Assembly (NCBI GenBank): GCA_950097015.1
Contig: CATNEN010000038.1
Location: 5,873,001-5,937,000, forward strand
Length of the DNA: 64,000 bases
From: Macrostomum hystrix
Taxonomy: Eukaryota; Platyhelminthes; Macrostomidae
Reading direction: 5' to 3'
Shown: positions 11,600-23,127 of the stretch, piece after piece
How the letters are laid out: the number at the start of each line of letters is the position of its first letter
How positions within the stretch are numbered: position 1 is the first letter of the stretch
Position numbers and translations under genes: made by a program
The notes under the pieces: generated by a model
What the model saw: the letters and a program-made list of their open reading frames with translations, nothing else
Database searches by the model: none
What the model was told of the DNA's origin: nothing

Positions 11600-12280
11600 G
11601 AATGGTAGGCTGGGTGGCCTGGCTTCGGGATAAAAATCCCCTTCGCTTCGATCCATATCTGCGGGATATAGCCAATTGTGATAGATCGATGGTATTAGCA
11701 AGTTAGTCATAAAACAGTCAGTCAGGGTCACGGTTCGCCCGTGGCAACGGCGCTCCCGCTCAGGTCCTTCTGATGCAGAAGGACCAGCGCCCGCGGGACT
11801 TGGTCGCTGCGGCCCCGACTTCGCAGGCCCAGCAGCATTTGGCGACGCCGGCGGAGGGTGACGCTCAGGTCTCTGGGCCATCTGGTCTCTTGACGGCAAC
11901 CACTCGGGGTAGTGCACGCCCAGAGCGCGATGGGGACCTGTAGAGTGCGTCTAGGGCTCGCTTTCGTGTGTCGGTGATCGGCACCGCTTCCATGCCGTAC
12001 AATAGGATCTGCTCCACGGCCGCGCGGAAGAGGCGCACCTTGAGGCACCCCCTCGCAGCTGAGTTGAAGACGTTCCTGAGCAGGAGACGATGGAGTCCGG
12101 GCTCGTTGCAAGCAATCTGAGGTACCGGAAGCCCTCGCACACTGCGATGGTGTTTCTGTTAAGCAGCGCGAGTGCCGGGACGGTTTATCAGGGTCCGCGT
12201 TCGTCATCTATATGTCTTGCGCGCGGTGACCACCAGCGCCAACCGGGCGCCCTCCTCACAGAGCGGAGAAAAAACGCGTT
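11600..12280 (-). pseudogene. Second LINE fragment: RT thumb/C-terminal region
   Basis: Minus-strand frames at about 12160-11880 read NTIAVCEGFRYLRLLA, then CLKVRLFRAAVEQILLYGME and RKRALDALY. These fit the post-catalytic region of many LINEs ('vxxFkYLGxx...KvrlfraxVesiLLYGaEtW...lDxxyxRmLR'). Downstream, LSVTLRRRRQMLLGLRSR resembles 'ixxRRlrlaGHxlR'. Frames change and stops occur. This C-terminal region lies upstream, in the element's sense, of the RT core at 10690-11470. It is therefore a different copy or a rearrangement. Confidence 0.65.
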
Positions 12281-13710
12281 CGGCAGCAGCTGGTAATAAA
12301 TAAAGTCTGGTTAGAAAGCCTACTTACAGGCTGTGCGTCAACAAGCATCGCCAAAAAGTACAACCATGCTAACAGCCTTATAAAATCATATCACATACAG
12401 GTTGCTTTATCGAGATGGATTGAAAGCATCATTGTTGAAAAAGCTTTTCTGAATTATACGAGTAAATTAATTTGTTCAACAAGGAAATACAATATCATTG
12501 ATTTATTTGTCTTGAATAAACTTTTTTTTAGTTGTCAAAATACAGGTTCGACACGTAGATTGGAATGGAAATACGTGGCAAACAGTTTCAATCGAGTACA
12601 ACAATGTCGATTCTTTCACACGGGGTTTAACTGAATAATTTTGCTTTGAAAACTCTAGAAATTTCAGATTAGCTCCTCCTCTCCTGGAGGAAACTCATGG
12701 CTTCATTGTGGAACAGTTTTCAGTTTTCAGTTGTGCGGCAAGGCTCTTACTGAGCCAAAGCAACAAAAAATTGCAGCAAAAATAGCAGCATATAGTGCTC
12801 GAAAAAAAGCAGATGCGTTGACAACAGTTGCTAAGACAAACAAATCAATCATTCTCGGCAGTGTGCAAGTCGTTTAGAAAATTCATGAACCAATTTTTAA
12901 GTCGTTGCAATTATTATGTAAAAGGCATTAGCGTACAGGTAGAGGTATCCAATGCATGTTCACAATACGAAAGATAAACACGTGGCATCTGAGGCATCTA
13001 AATAGCGAGCTGTGCAACCAAACGGAACGTGATATGAACAAAAAAGCTAAAGTTAGCTAATCATAAAGAGACCGCCGGTTGTCATTCTGGGGCGCCTAAC
13101 GGTTGCAGAGGCCGCCCACTGAGAAAATATTCAGCATGAAGGCGTTGACCTATCTGCTGGATTCTTTGCATGAAGCTCAACTAGCTGCGACTCTATGTAA
13201 GCACTGTGTAAACTGCCTTGCTCGTCGTATACAAAAATGTTTTTTAAGCTTCTTTCTAGGAATCCGAAGCATAACATGCCCACCTGGCCAGCGTGGCGAT
13301 CCAGCTCTCAGTTAAACGTGATTAAAAAGGTGGATGTACTTTTCGAGGCTCGTAGCCAGAGTCAATACCGTGGCTTTGGTGATGAAACGCAATACAGCTA
13401 TATCTACTCGTAGAAATGGCAGTATTTATACAGAAGCGAACTTCAATAAAGTGTTATCCAATATAAAACCCAGTTAACGTTCGGTTAGGATCGAGTTGCA
13501 TCTCTCGCACAAGACACCTGGCTAACCGTGTCGTAATGTTTCACTCAATGACGCAATAGAATCGGCAAGAAGTGAGCTCATTGTTTACTTGGTTACCCCA
13601 TCAAGATTCTCTAGAGGAACAAAGCTGTCAGTGACTTTTTAGATTTTATGTTTGAAGTGCGGGCTCACAGTCGAGCCAGATTTTATCAAGCATCCGGCGT
13701 TGGTGCTGCA
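12281..13710. other. Intergenic, 3' side of the peptide-type GPCR
   Basis: No gene supported. A TACGAGTA octamer is near 12457. Confidence 0.4.
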
Positions 13711-15102
13711 TCAAGGGCTCTTATAGCAAGGTCGAACAACTCTCTGCCTCAAGGCTAGCTGCTGCTGCCCAGTGGAGTTGCTCCAGCCGAAATAGCCATC
13801 ATTATTTTCGTCATCGCAGCAGCAGCAGCGCTGGCAGCGGCACCGGCATCGACAGCGGCCCGCGGTGCAGATGGCGTTCGCTTGTCGGCGCACAGTGGCG
13901 TGCGAGGCATACATCAGGCCTGGATTGACCACGCAATTTGATAGGGCCAGCCAGTGGCAGAAGAGCTCCGTGCGCACCCAGCTGGAGTCGCCGGCTAACA
14001 GAAACAGGTGCAGCGGCAGCCACAGGGCTACGAAGGCTGCCACCAGCAGCGCGGAGTAGAGGAACACTCGGCGGCGATAAGCTAGCTGGCCGTGCACCCG
14101 CTGGCGGCTGGTCTCCACAGCAAACTGCATTCGATTGGCGGCCAAGATGACGCCGCAGACGCGAAAGTAGGCGCCGACAATGGCGCAGCACGGCACTAGA
14201 TACAGCAGGGCCAGCAGGGTGACAGTGTAGGCCGTCTCCACGCGGCTGCCGAGAAGCTCTTTGGCGAGGGTCCAATTCTCGCAGCAGATTTCTGGGCTAC
14301 TATTTGACTCGCTGCTTGAACGAGACTAAAAAAAATTATAAGGTTAGTTAGCTAGACTCATAACTAGCAACTGTTTTTAAGCACTGCTCGCGGTTATACT
14401 CACTCTGGCGCTGGGCCTGGTGACCTGGCTGACTAGGCAGCTGGGCACGCCCAGCAGCAGAGAGGCCACCCACACGCCGGTCAGGATGAACGCGTCCAGC
14501 CGGGTGGTGGATGGCCGCCGGTGACGGTCGGCCCATCGGGCCACTCGAACCGCGGACGCCCGATGGAGACAGACTCCCGTCAGGGTGAACACCGAGGCTG
14601 CGATGAGCGCCACGGAGCCGAGGTTGCGTAATCGGCAGCCCGCGAGGCCTAGCTTCCAGGAGAAGCCCAGCAGCGTGGCGCAGGTGGCGGGAACAACTAG
14701 CAGCCCTGTAAGAAGGTCGCACGCGATCAGGTTGCTAAGCAATAGCCGATGTGGCAGGTCCCGTAGGCGGGCCAGCGCGGCAAGTAAGCCACCGTTCAAG
14801 GCGACGGCACCCGCGAAGATCATGGCGAAAAGGGCCAGCATCACGGCTAGGAAAGCGCCGCTGGAGCCGCCACGACTGTTTGGGTAGCTCGTCTCGTTCC
14901 TGATTTCCTCGCTCAAAATGAGATCCGGGTCGTCGAGGAGCTCCTGCAGGAGGCTAGAGGTCAGGTTGCTGGTCTCGACCCGCGCTAGCAGCCAAGTGGT
15001 GGCGTTGCGGCCGTAGCGGGACACCAGCCGTCGCAGCAGAAGCTTCAGCGAGTCTAAGCCTGTGGGTTGAATAGTCAAGTTGTCACGTGAATTAATGGCC
15101 AC
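13711..15102 (-). CDS. Class A (rhodopsin-like) GPCR, probably peptide-receptor type; 5' end incomplete
   Basis: A seven-transmembrane receptor in two exons, 15102-14404 and 14325-13711. The donor GTGAGT and a T-rich acceptor give a phase-0, 78-bp intron; the joined frame is 437 codons. Exon 1 has an extracellular N-terminus with four N-glycosylation sites (NLT, NAT, NLT, NET), then TM1 (Asn103), TM2 (ACDLLTG), TM3 (Cys156 to Arg181) and TM4 (Trp211). Exon 2 has an ECL2 Cys pair, TM5 with Pro, TM6 (ALWLPLH) and TM7 (CHWLALSNCVVNPGLMYA). TM6-TM7 resembles NPFF/NPY-type receptors, but the ligand is unknown. The DRY position reads HRA, and the TM7 motif has one extra residue before Tyr. The tail has alternating Cys-Arg then four Cys, possible palmitoylation sites. 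The listed 5' edge is a GTG, not an ATG, with a stop three codons further up, so a small first exon is missing. Confidence 0.85.
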
Positions 15103-16204
15103 TCGGTCTCAAATAATTTCTAGGATTGGATTAGAAATATTCGATCAGAAAATTTAAATTATCTGCTCCCAAAAAATATTTGCTTTGGAGAATACTTATA
15201 GAATGCCGGCTTGCCAGTCATCAACAGCATTTTTTTGCGCAAAAGTTCACGTCTACATGAAAGATGCAGTTTTCAATGTGGGTCTTCAGCGCACATACAC
15301 TTCAGTTCTCGATCTGCAGCTTCTTCCGGGAGAGATTTACATTTCGTCTGCGGCAGCAGTGCAGCTTCCGTTCCCCGCTCTCGGTCGGAAAGGATTAGGG
15401 AGATCACCTTTCCAAGATCAGTTTTAGGTTTCAGACGACATTGAAATAATGTTTGGCGAAAAATCGTTGAGAAATTCTGCGTGACTCATGCGTGCTATTG
15501 TGGCGGTCTCTGTGAGTATCTTGTGAGTTTGCAGTATCTTGCGAATCTCCGAATTCTAATGAGCTCACATGACCTGATCGATGGCTGCCTCAAATCAAGC
15601 AGCCGATCGACTCGACCTACCGTTCAGCAGCTAGCAGATTTTCTGGCCTGACAACACGGCTTAATTTCGAAATTTTATCGAATTTCAAGCCTTTTGATGA
15701 GAAAACGATTGCTAATATATTTGCTTCCATTGAGCCGAATTCAAAAGAATAAAACGGATGATAAATTCGTCTAAAGCTTTTCGATTGTCTAAAAAGGCTT
15801 TAATAAAATTTTGGGGGGGTTTAATCGGAATCCTTCGATTAACAACGACTGTACTTGTGTCCGGGCGGATGCTTTGTCCGTGAAACTGTTATTAAAAAAC
15901 ACATTTTAAATTAATTAAAATCAATGCTTTAATATAAAAAAACTACTTTGTTAGTATCCTTTGTCAGAGCTGAAAGTAATTTACTCGAAACTGATTGTCT
16001 GAGTACGTACAAAGGTGATCCCTCATGAAGTATTTCTGCTTGCAATGCTCTTGGGTGTCGTCAGTTTTGCGGAGCTGCGAAAGTACTGAAGCTTTACATC
16101 ATTGTTTTACAAGTTACGTGTCATTTTGAGAACAGAAACAGTTTAAAGTACTCAAGTCTTAAAAGTCGCATAAAAAATATTTTTGTAAAATATAAACCGT
16201 CTGT
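15103..16204. other. Upstream flank of the GPCR, no gene recognised
   Basis: Should hold the missing first exon and promoter of the minus-strand GPCR if they are close, but I could not identify an ATG exon with a matching donor. Otherwise AT-rich. Confidence 0.35.
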
Positions 16205-16560
16205 TTCACAGTCTTAAGAGGCCGACATCCTGGTGACAAGGACAACTAACATTGCTCTGCATAAAACTCTACAGCGCATATTGCTTCAAAAAGAAAAAAA
16301 ACAATAGGATCAGTCCAAAAAGTAAACAATGCTAGCCGATATGGTTATGTGATGAAATTTTGTGAGCTGAATAATTATGCCTATATTTGTGATTTTTGCC
16401 ACCAGACACCCCGACGAGAATCGTTGAATATTCCTCCATGATGATTTTGTGTTCAAAACCATGATGGAAGTTTTCTTATCTGATAGAGCGGAAAAATTTT
16501 CTACATTTTCATGGTGATTGGTTGAATATTTGGAGAGATAAAGAAAAATGAAAAAATGTT
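16205..16560 (+). repeat. Dispersed repeat R1, copy 1
   Basis: It shares two blocks with other copies. The first is 'cctggtgacaaggacaacta.cattgctctg' (16228-16260). The second starts 'ccgatatggttat.tgatga' and ends 'gattggttgaatattt' (16335-16530). The same blocks occur reverse-complemented at 59600-59990 and, interrupted, at 53480-54690. No coding frame; class unknown. Confidence 0.7.
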
Positions 16561-17598
16561 AAACTGTTTTAAACCTTCGACAGGGCTCTGGCGACAGATG
16601 AAAAATAGTTGTCTAGAGTGACAAAAATCGCTAATGTTTTTCACCGAGATCTACGGACTCATTGCTAAGCACCGATACTCTTATCCTGCATGACTTTAGG
16701 TCGGTAAGGGTGAGACACGTCTGGACAAGTTCAGAAAGTCCCTAACGTCATCGCTAAATCCTGAGCTTTCACTTCCTGAGCCACTTTCTCAAGGATTACA
16801 AGTGTCAAGAAAGTCCCCCCCCGCAAAAAGGCGGCCAATCCGCGAACTGAACACAAAAGAAAGAATGTAGCTGTTTTGAAGTCCGGAAAATCTAAAATGC
16901 ACCATGACTGCGCTGCGACAAATGATGCGCAAAAGGAAATAAATTTGTTCAAGAACGTTACTTGGTGCTAAAGCTCTCACTTGATGTCAATGCATAATTT
17001 ACATCGCCACCAGTACATTCCTGCAACCAATACAACTAGCAACACATTCACGCATTCTGACAATCTGGAGCATTAATTCCCATCCAAGAGTGCTGCACTG
17101 TTTCTGAACTGGTTCGCTTTTATGCGTTGTCCAGCTGATGAAACCAAAGTGGTTTGAATTGAAAGTATTTTTGTTTCAAGTACTCACCCATTAGCAACTG
17201 CGGCTGTCCTGCTGGATTTCCAGAAGGTTGAGATTCGTCTCCGTCTGAAAATACTCCGTCAAGCGAGTCCTTCGCAGCAGAGATTATGACGCGGAAGGGC
17301 TGCTTCAAAGTGCTTTTGTATTCTGCCCGGCCTTCCATAGACACTACGCAGGGTAGGCAGGTGATTCGCTAATAGTTTTCCAGCCAATACCGGGGCTTCT
17401 GTGAGCATTGCTCTCTCAAATACGCTGAGCATATTGCAGCTAACCAATGAGAGAGTGGGAAACCTGGCCTGTGCCGGTAGGCCCGGTACTGGCTAGCAGC
17501 CAGCTAACAGGAAAGTGGCATTTTTAGCTCATTATTCTCCTGGTTTGGGTATTTCATATAACAGCATTATCTATTATGAACTCACAAACGAACCTCGG
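16561..17598. other. Intergenic DNA
   Basis: No gene supported; short open frames at 16731-16980 and 17120-17450 lack domain or splice evidence. Confidence 0.4.
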
Positions 17599-17746
17599 TG
17601 CGCGAGGAGGCACGAGGAGGCGCGAGGAGGCGAGGAGGCCAGCGAGGAGGCAATTATTCCGCTAAATCCTGAGTACACGCACACACATACTGTACGCAGG
17701 CATACGCTCACACAGGTGTGTACATTCTGCCCTGACTTTCTCATCT
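17599..17746 (-). mobile_element. Truncated SINE (S4) with local expansion of a 10-bp motif
   Basis: 17640-17746 matches the tail-side body of the SINE in minus orientation ('agcgaggaggcaatt...gagtacacgcacaca...tgcgtacattctgccctgac'). Directly adjacent, 17599-17640 consists of four or five reiterations of GCGAGGAGGC with variants. This looks like slippage expansion of the SINE's own 'gcgaggaggc'. Confidence 0.75.
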
Positions 17747-19307
17747 AGTAGGCAACTAATTTCAGGGTCTTATTGGGCTCAAAAATTATTTAATAGGTTT
17801 TTTATTGTTTTAAATGACTTATGTGTTTTATCTATAAAAACTGATCTTTCTTTTGATGGAATCAGGACATTGCTTAGCTGCAATATTCAATAAAATAGAA
17901 GCAAATAATGTCTATTTTTGGAGACAGCCGCAATGCTTTTTGTTTGGCTAGTTCTCTGTTTGATTAAATCAGCCTGTACTGACCGTTGTTTGCCAAGTCT
18001 TTAAGTGCATTGCTACGCATAGATAAAGTGCAGGAAGCAGGGCTTCACTTCATCTTATAGAGCACTATATGCTCAATTTCGGAAACGGATATTGGCACTA
18101 ACATTGGTACAACATAGACCTTGCCCGCTATAGCAGGAAATAGTGCTCCGGAGGCTGAGCTAACTGTTCCAGGAAGCTAAGATCGGTTTCAACCGGCGTT
18201 CAAAATGTTTTCAATAAATTTACTTGCCCGCAACTAAAACAGCCGACTTTCCTACGCAAGCAGTCCATGACTGAGTAAAAGCTGCAGGAAGGCCCAGAAG
18301 TCAAGTCGTGAAACAACTCGCAAATCTGTTTTTGAGTATTTTTGCAAGGTCTTCTATTATCCAACATGTGTCGGTCAGGACAGCCTCTCTGATTAATCCG
18401 ATGCGTGCTGTTATAATGAAAAGTAGCGAAAAGGTGAGGAATGAGTTTTTAAATGTATACGGTTCTCGAGATGAATAACAAAACGTCAGACACATTCGCT
18501 TTTCACAACAGCATTTTGACATGTCTTTAATAAAAAAATTAAGAAAACATGCGCATGCAAGAAGAAAAATTAAACTGTTAATCCCATAATTTTATCAGTC
18601 CTCGTCAGTCCATTTTTAAGCAGGTCTAATCCATGGTTTATAGGCAGGGAGAAAGTTATTGACGACTTGCAATCTTTTTCGCCTCTGTTTAACTGCTACT
18701 TCAAAGAAGTGTGCGATAATTGCTTGTCATTGCGTTTGAAATAAATATAGTAGTGGCCCTAAGCACAATGAGACCAAACCGAAATTAGGTTATTTTTCGC
18801 GCTGTGGATATGTAAAAGTACATAAAAACATTGATGCGTTCAAAACAAAGCAGTCTCACAGAAAGCAAAAATTATGTTCAGGCGCAGTTATCTATGATAC
18901 TTGTATTGTTTTGAGCTCACTTGACAATTGCGTGATGGCTCAGGCCTGCAAGTCAGACTAATTTCAAAATACATGCGCTAGTCCACGTAAGCGATGCCCG
19001 AGTCGGTTCGCACGCAACTTTCCATTTTGATTTGCTGTTCAGACTTTCGCTTGGAATACAAGGAGCGATAAATACAGACATACGACCTCACAGATCTTGC
19101 TTTGAGGCTGGCTTCTGAAAGAAAGTAATTGAGCTGGCTTGCGTAGGACAGCAATCGAGTCAACCAGCCATATGGACCTGTACAAGCACTATTGCACTGG
19201 TGTGAATTGTTAAAGCGTTGGATTCACGGCTTCGAGGTTGTGTCCCTTCACACAAAAAATTGTGTCCCTAAAAAAGACACCCAACTCTGGATTGCTTCAG
19301 TTTACCA
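17747..19307. other. AT-rich intergenic DNA
   Basis: No gene or shared repeat recognised. Confidence 0.4.
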
Positions 19308-19450
19308 TTCGTATGCCTGCGCATGGTATCTGTGTCCATGTGTGCTCATGAGTCAGTGGAATGGGCAGAATTGCCTCCTCGCTGGCTGCAGGTCTAGTGT
19401 CACCAAATTATGTGCCATTGCCTGCAGCCTTCGTCCAGTTATTATTTTGA
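19308..19450 (+). mobile_element. 5'-truncated SINE (S7)
   Basis: It matches the tail half of the SINE: 'tgtgctcatgagtcag.ggaatgggcagaattgcctcctcgctggctgc', then 'gtcaccaaattatgtgcca' and a short TTATTATT tail. The tRNA head is absent. Confidence 0.75.
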
Positions 19451-20839
19451 AGGTCAAATAAGCCACTGAATAATCTCATAAATGCCGCCAAGAAACCTTA
19501 TTATTTATTAATTATGATAGTAACAGCATTAACTTTGTACTTTTATTCTTCTCGTTCCCACTGGTTGTTAATCTGGCCCAATAAAACTCGCAAGTAAGGT
19601 TTGGTTGAAGGTGTTATTAGTTAGGCGCCTCAATTTTAAAGTCCATGGTTGAAGCAGACCTCACACTCGAACTCCTAGCGGCTCTTCATCAAAGACTTGC
19701 CCTGTGCAAGGAAATATCGATTGCCATCCAACACACTCAGGGAACTGTCTCGCCAACAGCTCCTGGCATCCTCTTCTACATTTTTGCCTCGGACATTGAA
19801 TCTGTCCTAGCTGCAACGATCACTAAAAGTACAGTCGAATGATTCCTCTCTCGATTGAGTAACTCCGCCTTGTGCAACTCGTCGCCTGTCGAAGCATTCA
19901 ATTAGATGCCCTCGGACTTCTGCGACAAAAACAACATTGATGAAGATTTTATAGTCCAATGATCAACGATGCATTGTGTCATGCAACAGCGGGTCTACCG
20001 GTTTGCTTGCTTTTTATTCTCTGATTGCTAGGGAAAGCTATTTTTTACTTTACGTTTGAGAAACGCACTGGAGGAAGGTTGGATTCTGCTTCTATTTGTA
20101 GCACAATGTCCTTTCACACGCGATGTTGATTTCCTAGATGATTCGGTGATTAAATACCTTGGCTTAATCGCACTCATAATGATATTCATCTTTCAATGCT
20201 GAATTTGAGCCATCAACGCTTTTGAGTACAATTATTATTTTTAAATACAGAGTGTACAGGCCTCTAAAGCGGTCTGTGAAGTATAATAGCTCTTCAAATG
20301 ACGCACTTGAGCTTTTGAGATTTTTGCAACGTGCCACAGTAAAACTTTCTTGACTAAAATCTTCCTGCAGCTGGATCAAGAACTTTTGCCGGGTTGAAAT
20401 ATCCCTTATCAGTCCGTGCTGTGCACTGTGTGAGCTCTATATTTAGTCGGTCGCAATTTCCAGTTTTTAGAGGCTTTGCTGCTGATCTGGCCAGTGAGTA
20501 GTTTGCTCCTCACTGCGTAAAAACGTAGTCCACTGGAACTTACACAGTTTCATCAATTTTATCGAGCCTGTTGCCATTTCCTCAGTAGTCCCACAGCAGG
20601 ATTAGTGTGAATCCCTGGGATAAATTTGCTTTTTCTTGCTCAAAAAATGTTCTAGTATCCATTATCTTAGTAGAATGAATCGACTAGCCGATCTCGCTGC
20701 AACTGTGTGACTTGTGACCTTCGCAAATGGCAGAACTCATATGCTTTGGCGTACGGAGTGAATCTATTGCGTGATGACTATATGCGATGACTATTTGCTC
20801 TCACGTCAGATTCATGTGAACCCTCTACTGAGTTGAATT
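19451..20839. other. Intergenic DNA with one coherent short frame
   Basis: An open frame at 19645-19842 (plus) has protein-like composition (for example LLAALHQRLALCKEISIAIQ) and ends in TGA. No family, splice site or neighbour supports it, so I do not call it a gene. The rest is unremarkable. Confidence 0.35.
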
Positions 20840-21106
20840 GGTAGATTTATGCTAGGCTTCCTAGTGCATTGATTTATGACCAAGTGTGTGTGCGCAAGAC
20901 CAGCTCCTTCGGCCCATAGACAATACCCGTCTGGGATTTACTGCATAGTAGCTCAGAAGAGGGATGGCACGGAGATCAAGTAGCCGCACATTTACCGCAC
21001 AGTTGCGGAATTTACTGCACACTTCAATCTATTTCTTTGATGGCCTTTGGGCCATAAACTATACACGAGCTTGAGACGTTTACGCACACTTGGTTATATG
21101 TCAATG
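20840..21106 (+). mobile_element. MITE copy B
   Basis: A 240-bp core at 20867-21106, nearly identical to copy A (11055-11294) in inverse orientation and bounded by the same imperfect inverted repeats. Homology to A extends left to about 20840 ('gtagattt'). It passes through an 18-bp near-palindrome (20849-20866) that is in the opposite orientation relative to the core when compared with copy A. Confidence 0.8.
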
Positions 21107-21309
21107 TTCTTTCATGCCATGAGGCATGATGCCACAAATACAAGAAGTGTAGGAAAATAGATCCATAGTCAAATGTTTGCCTATGTCTGTAGCGCAGACA
21201 CCAGCCACAGCTAGTCATAGTCTCTCAAAAGGAAACGCATTTGATCTGCGTCACGGGTTGTGAAGTTTGCGTGACTAAAATTTATACAGCCTGAAGTCGC
21301 TATTTCGTT

Positions 21310-22040
21310 TCTCAGTTCGATACCCATTGGAGACAAAGGACACAGAACTCAAGCAAGCTAAGTCACTTCTATTACTCCTTCAAGCAATATTATTCAGCCG
21401 AAAAATATTTACAACAAATATACAACCCGGAGTGGAGACGTACCATAGCCTCGTTTAGACTAGGAAACCATAAGCTAGCTTGCGAAACATTGCGAACTGC
21501 GAGACCGAAAATTCCGTATGCAAATAGATTATGTAGTAAGTGCAAAACAGAAGTTGAAAACGAGGTCCACTTCCTTTTTAAGTGCACTTGGAATAAGTAT
21601 AGCGCAGTACGTTCGAAATTTGAGACGGAAGTTTCTGGGAAAACCCCCAATTTCATATCCTTAACAGCAGAAGAAAAATCTAACTACATAATGGCTCAAG
21701 ACGATAGGGAAACCGCTGAAGCTTTAGCAAAATACATCATAGAAATATCTAAAATAAGGGAACAGCTGCCCTGAGACTACGAGATTTTACTAGCATTCAA
21801 CAATAGATATTTCATAATTTGTTTTATCCCTGGCGTCCCTTGTGTTTTTACTGCTCTTATTTTTAATACCTTTGCTTTCCCTTCCCAGCTCGATATTTGA
21901 TTCCTACTTAACTTCGCTTTTTATGTTGCTTTTCGTTGTTCATTTAAATGTGTTGTTAAAAAATATATATATAAAAAAATCAGCACCCATAGATGGCGTG
22001 CGCGTTTTAATAATAATAATAATAATAATAATAATATTGC
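21310..22040 (+). mobile_element. 5'-truncated LINE 3' end with (AAT)n tail
   Basis: An open frame running to the TGA at 21772-21774 matches the widespread C-terminal segment of invertebrate non-LTR retrotransposon proteins. It reads ...SAEKYLQQIYNPEWRR, then ASFRLGNHKLACE, then RLCSKCKTEVENEVHFLFKC, with CxxC followed by HxxxxC as a zinc-binding pattern. A 3' UTR of about 230 bases follows, ending in 'cagcacccatagatggcgtg' and an (AAT)n run at 22008-22036. A sibling copy with the same 3' UTR and tail lies on the minus strand at 53835-54255. Confidence 0.8.
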
Positions 22041-23127
22041 GAACTGCATCTGAAAGCTATTTTTAATGCAGATATTTTAACTGGTAGAAAGGCATGGCCT
22101 TCAGTTAAGAGCAACGTTCACAAGCATTTTTACTAGAATTCATCCCTCATTTCTGAACACAATTGATAAAAACTCTAAAAGCGCATTTAGCAAATTGTAA
22201 TTTTAAGGGCGGTAAATCAAAGCTCAATATGAAAAGCACAACTGCTTAGCAATTTACGGGCTAAAAATAATGCTTGCAAATAATATTTACCTAACATTTC
22301 GTGATCTCTGAGTAAAAATAAGGTGGACCATTTTTTTATTGTCATTCCTTGACAGCTATTTCATTTCTAAGCTATTGAGAAACGCAGCCAACCGTGCTGA
22401 CAAAAGCGGTTTCTGCAGGTCGCGGGCCGGTTGCAGTCGGGTTTTCATCTTTACTGCAGTCCCCATGCAGAAAATAAAAGTGCTTCTCCACACCTCTTCT
22501 CTGCCAGCCTCTTAATTTAAGAAGCAGCCTTTGTTGAGTGGCCCGCAAGCAGCGAACGTGGACTTTGCTAAATTGCGCAACGCGTTGGTACTTTTAATCC
22601 ACTCTAGAACGATACATCGGCGACGCAGGCTAAGATGAAGGCTACACAGGTGTTGTATGGCCAAATTCTAGGCAAACATCACCTGCAAAGCCACCTGCTT
22701 CGGTGCTTTGGCAACTGCAGCGGAAACGCTCAGACTGCTTGCTGTGGGACAAGCTGTTTTTGCTTTACCCTCATTTTACACTGATGTGCGCAAGCGCCAT
22801 GGCTTATAAAGTTGTTGCTAGGTTGAAGTTTGGCCCGAGATCTGGTCCGGCCGTATCAGACAAGTCCGACGATGGCACAGGAAGTCAGCAAGGCAGATGC
22901 ACTCCTCCTGGTTTAGTAAAATGAAGCCACATGCGTATTTATCATCAGCTGGAATCGACATGCAGCGCTGCCCCACACTATCAGCCATTTATAGGCTTAA
23001 AGAGTGTTGCTAATTGCACACATTAATAAATTCGTCTGATCTTTAAACAGAAAAGAATCAAAGAAACTTATTTCGAAAGCTTTAGCTTGAAACTGTAAGC
23101 AGTCGAGGCCGAGGTTTTGTAGCCAAA
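22041..23127. other. 5' flank of the Cbl gene
   Basis: No separate gene. The 5' UTR and promoter of the plus-strand Cbl gene are expected here. The bases before the ATG (AGCCAAAATG) are a good initiation context. No TATA box was convincing. Confidence 0.4.

Noticed and set aside
14585-14887. Plus-strand frame opposite the peptide-type GPCR
   Set aside because: Antisense shadow of the GC-rich receptor exon; the minus frame has the transmembrane pattern.
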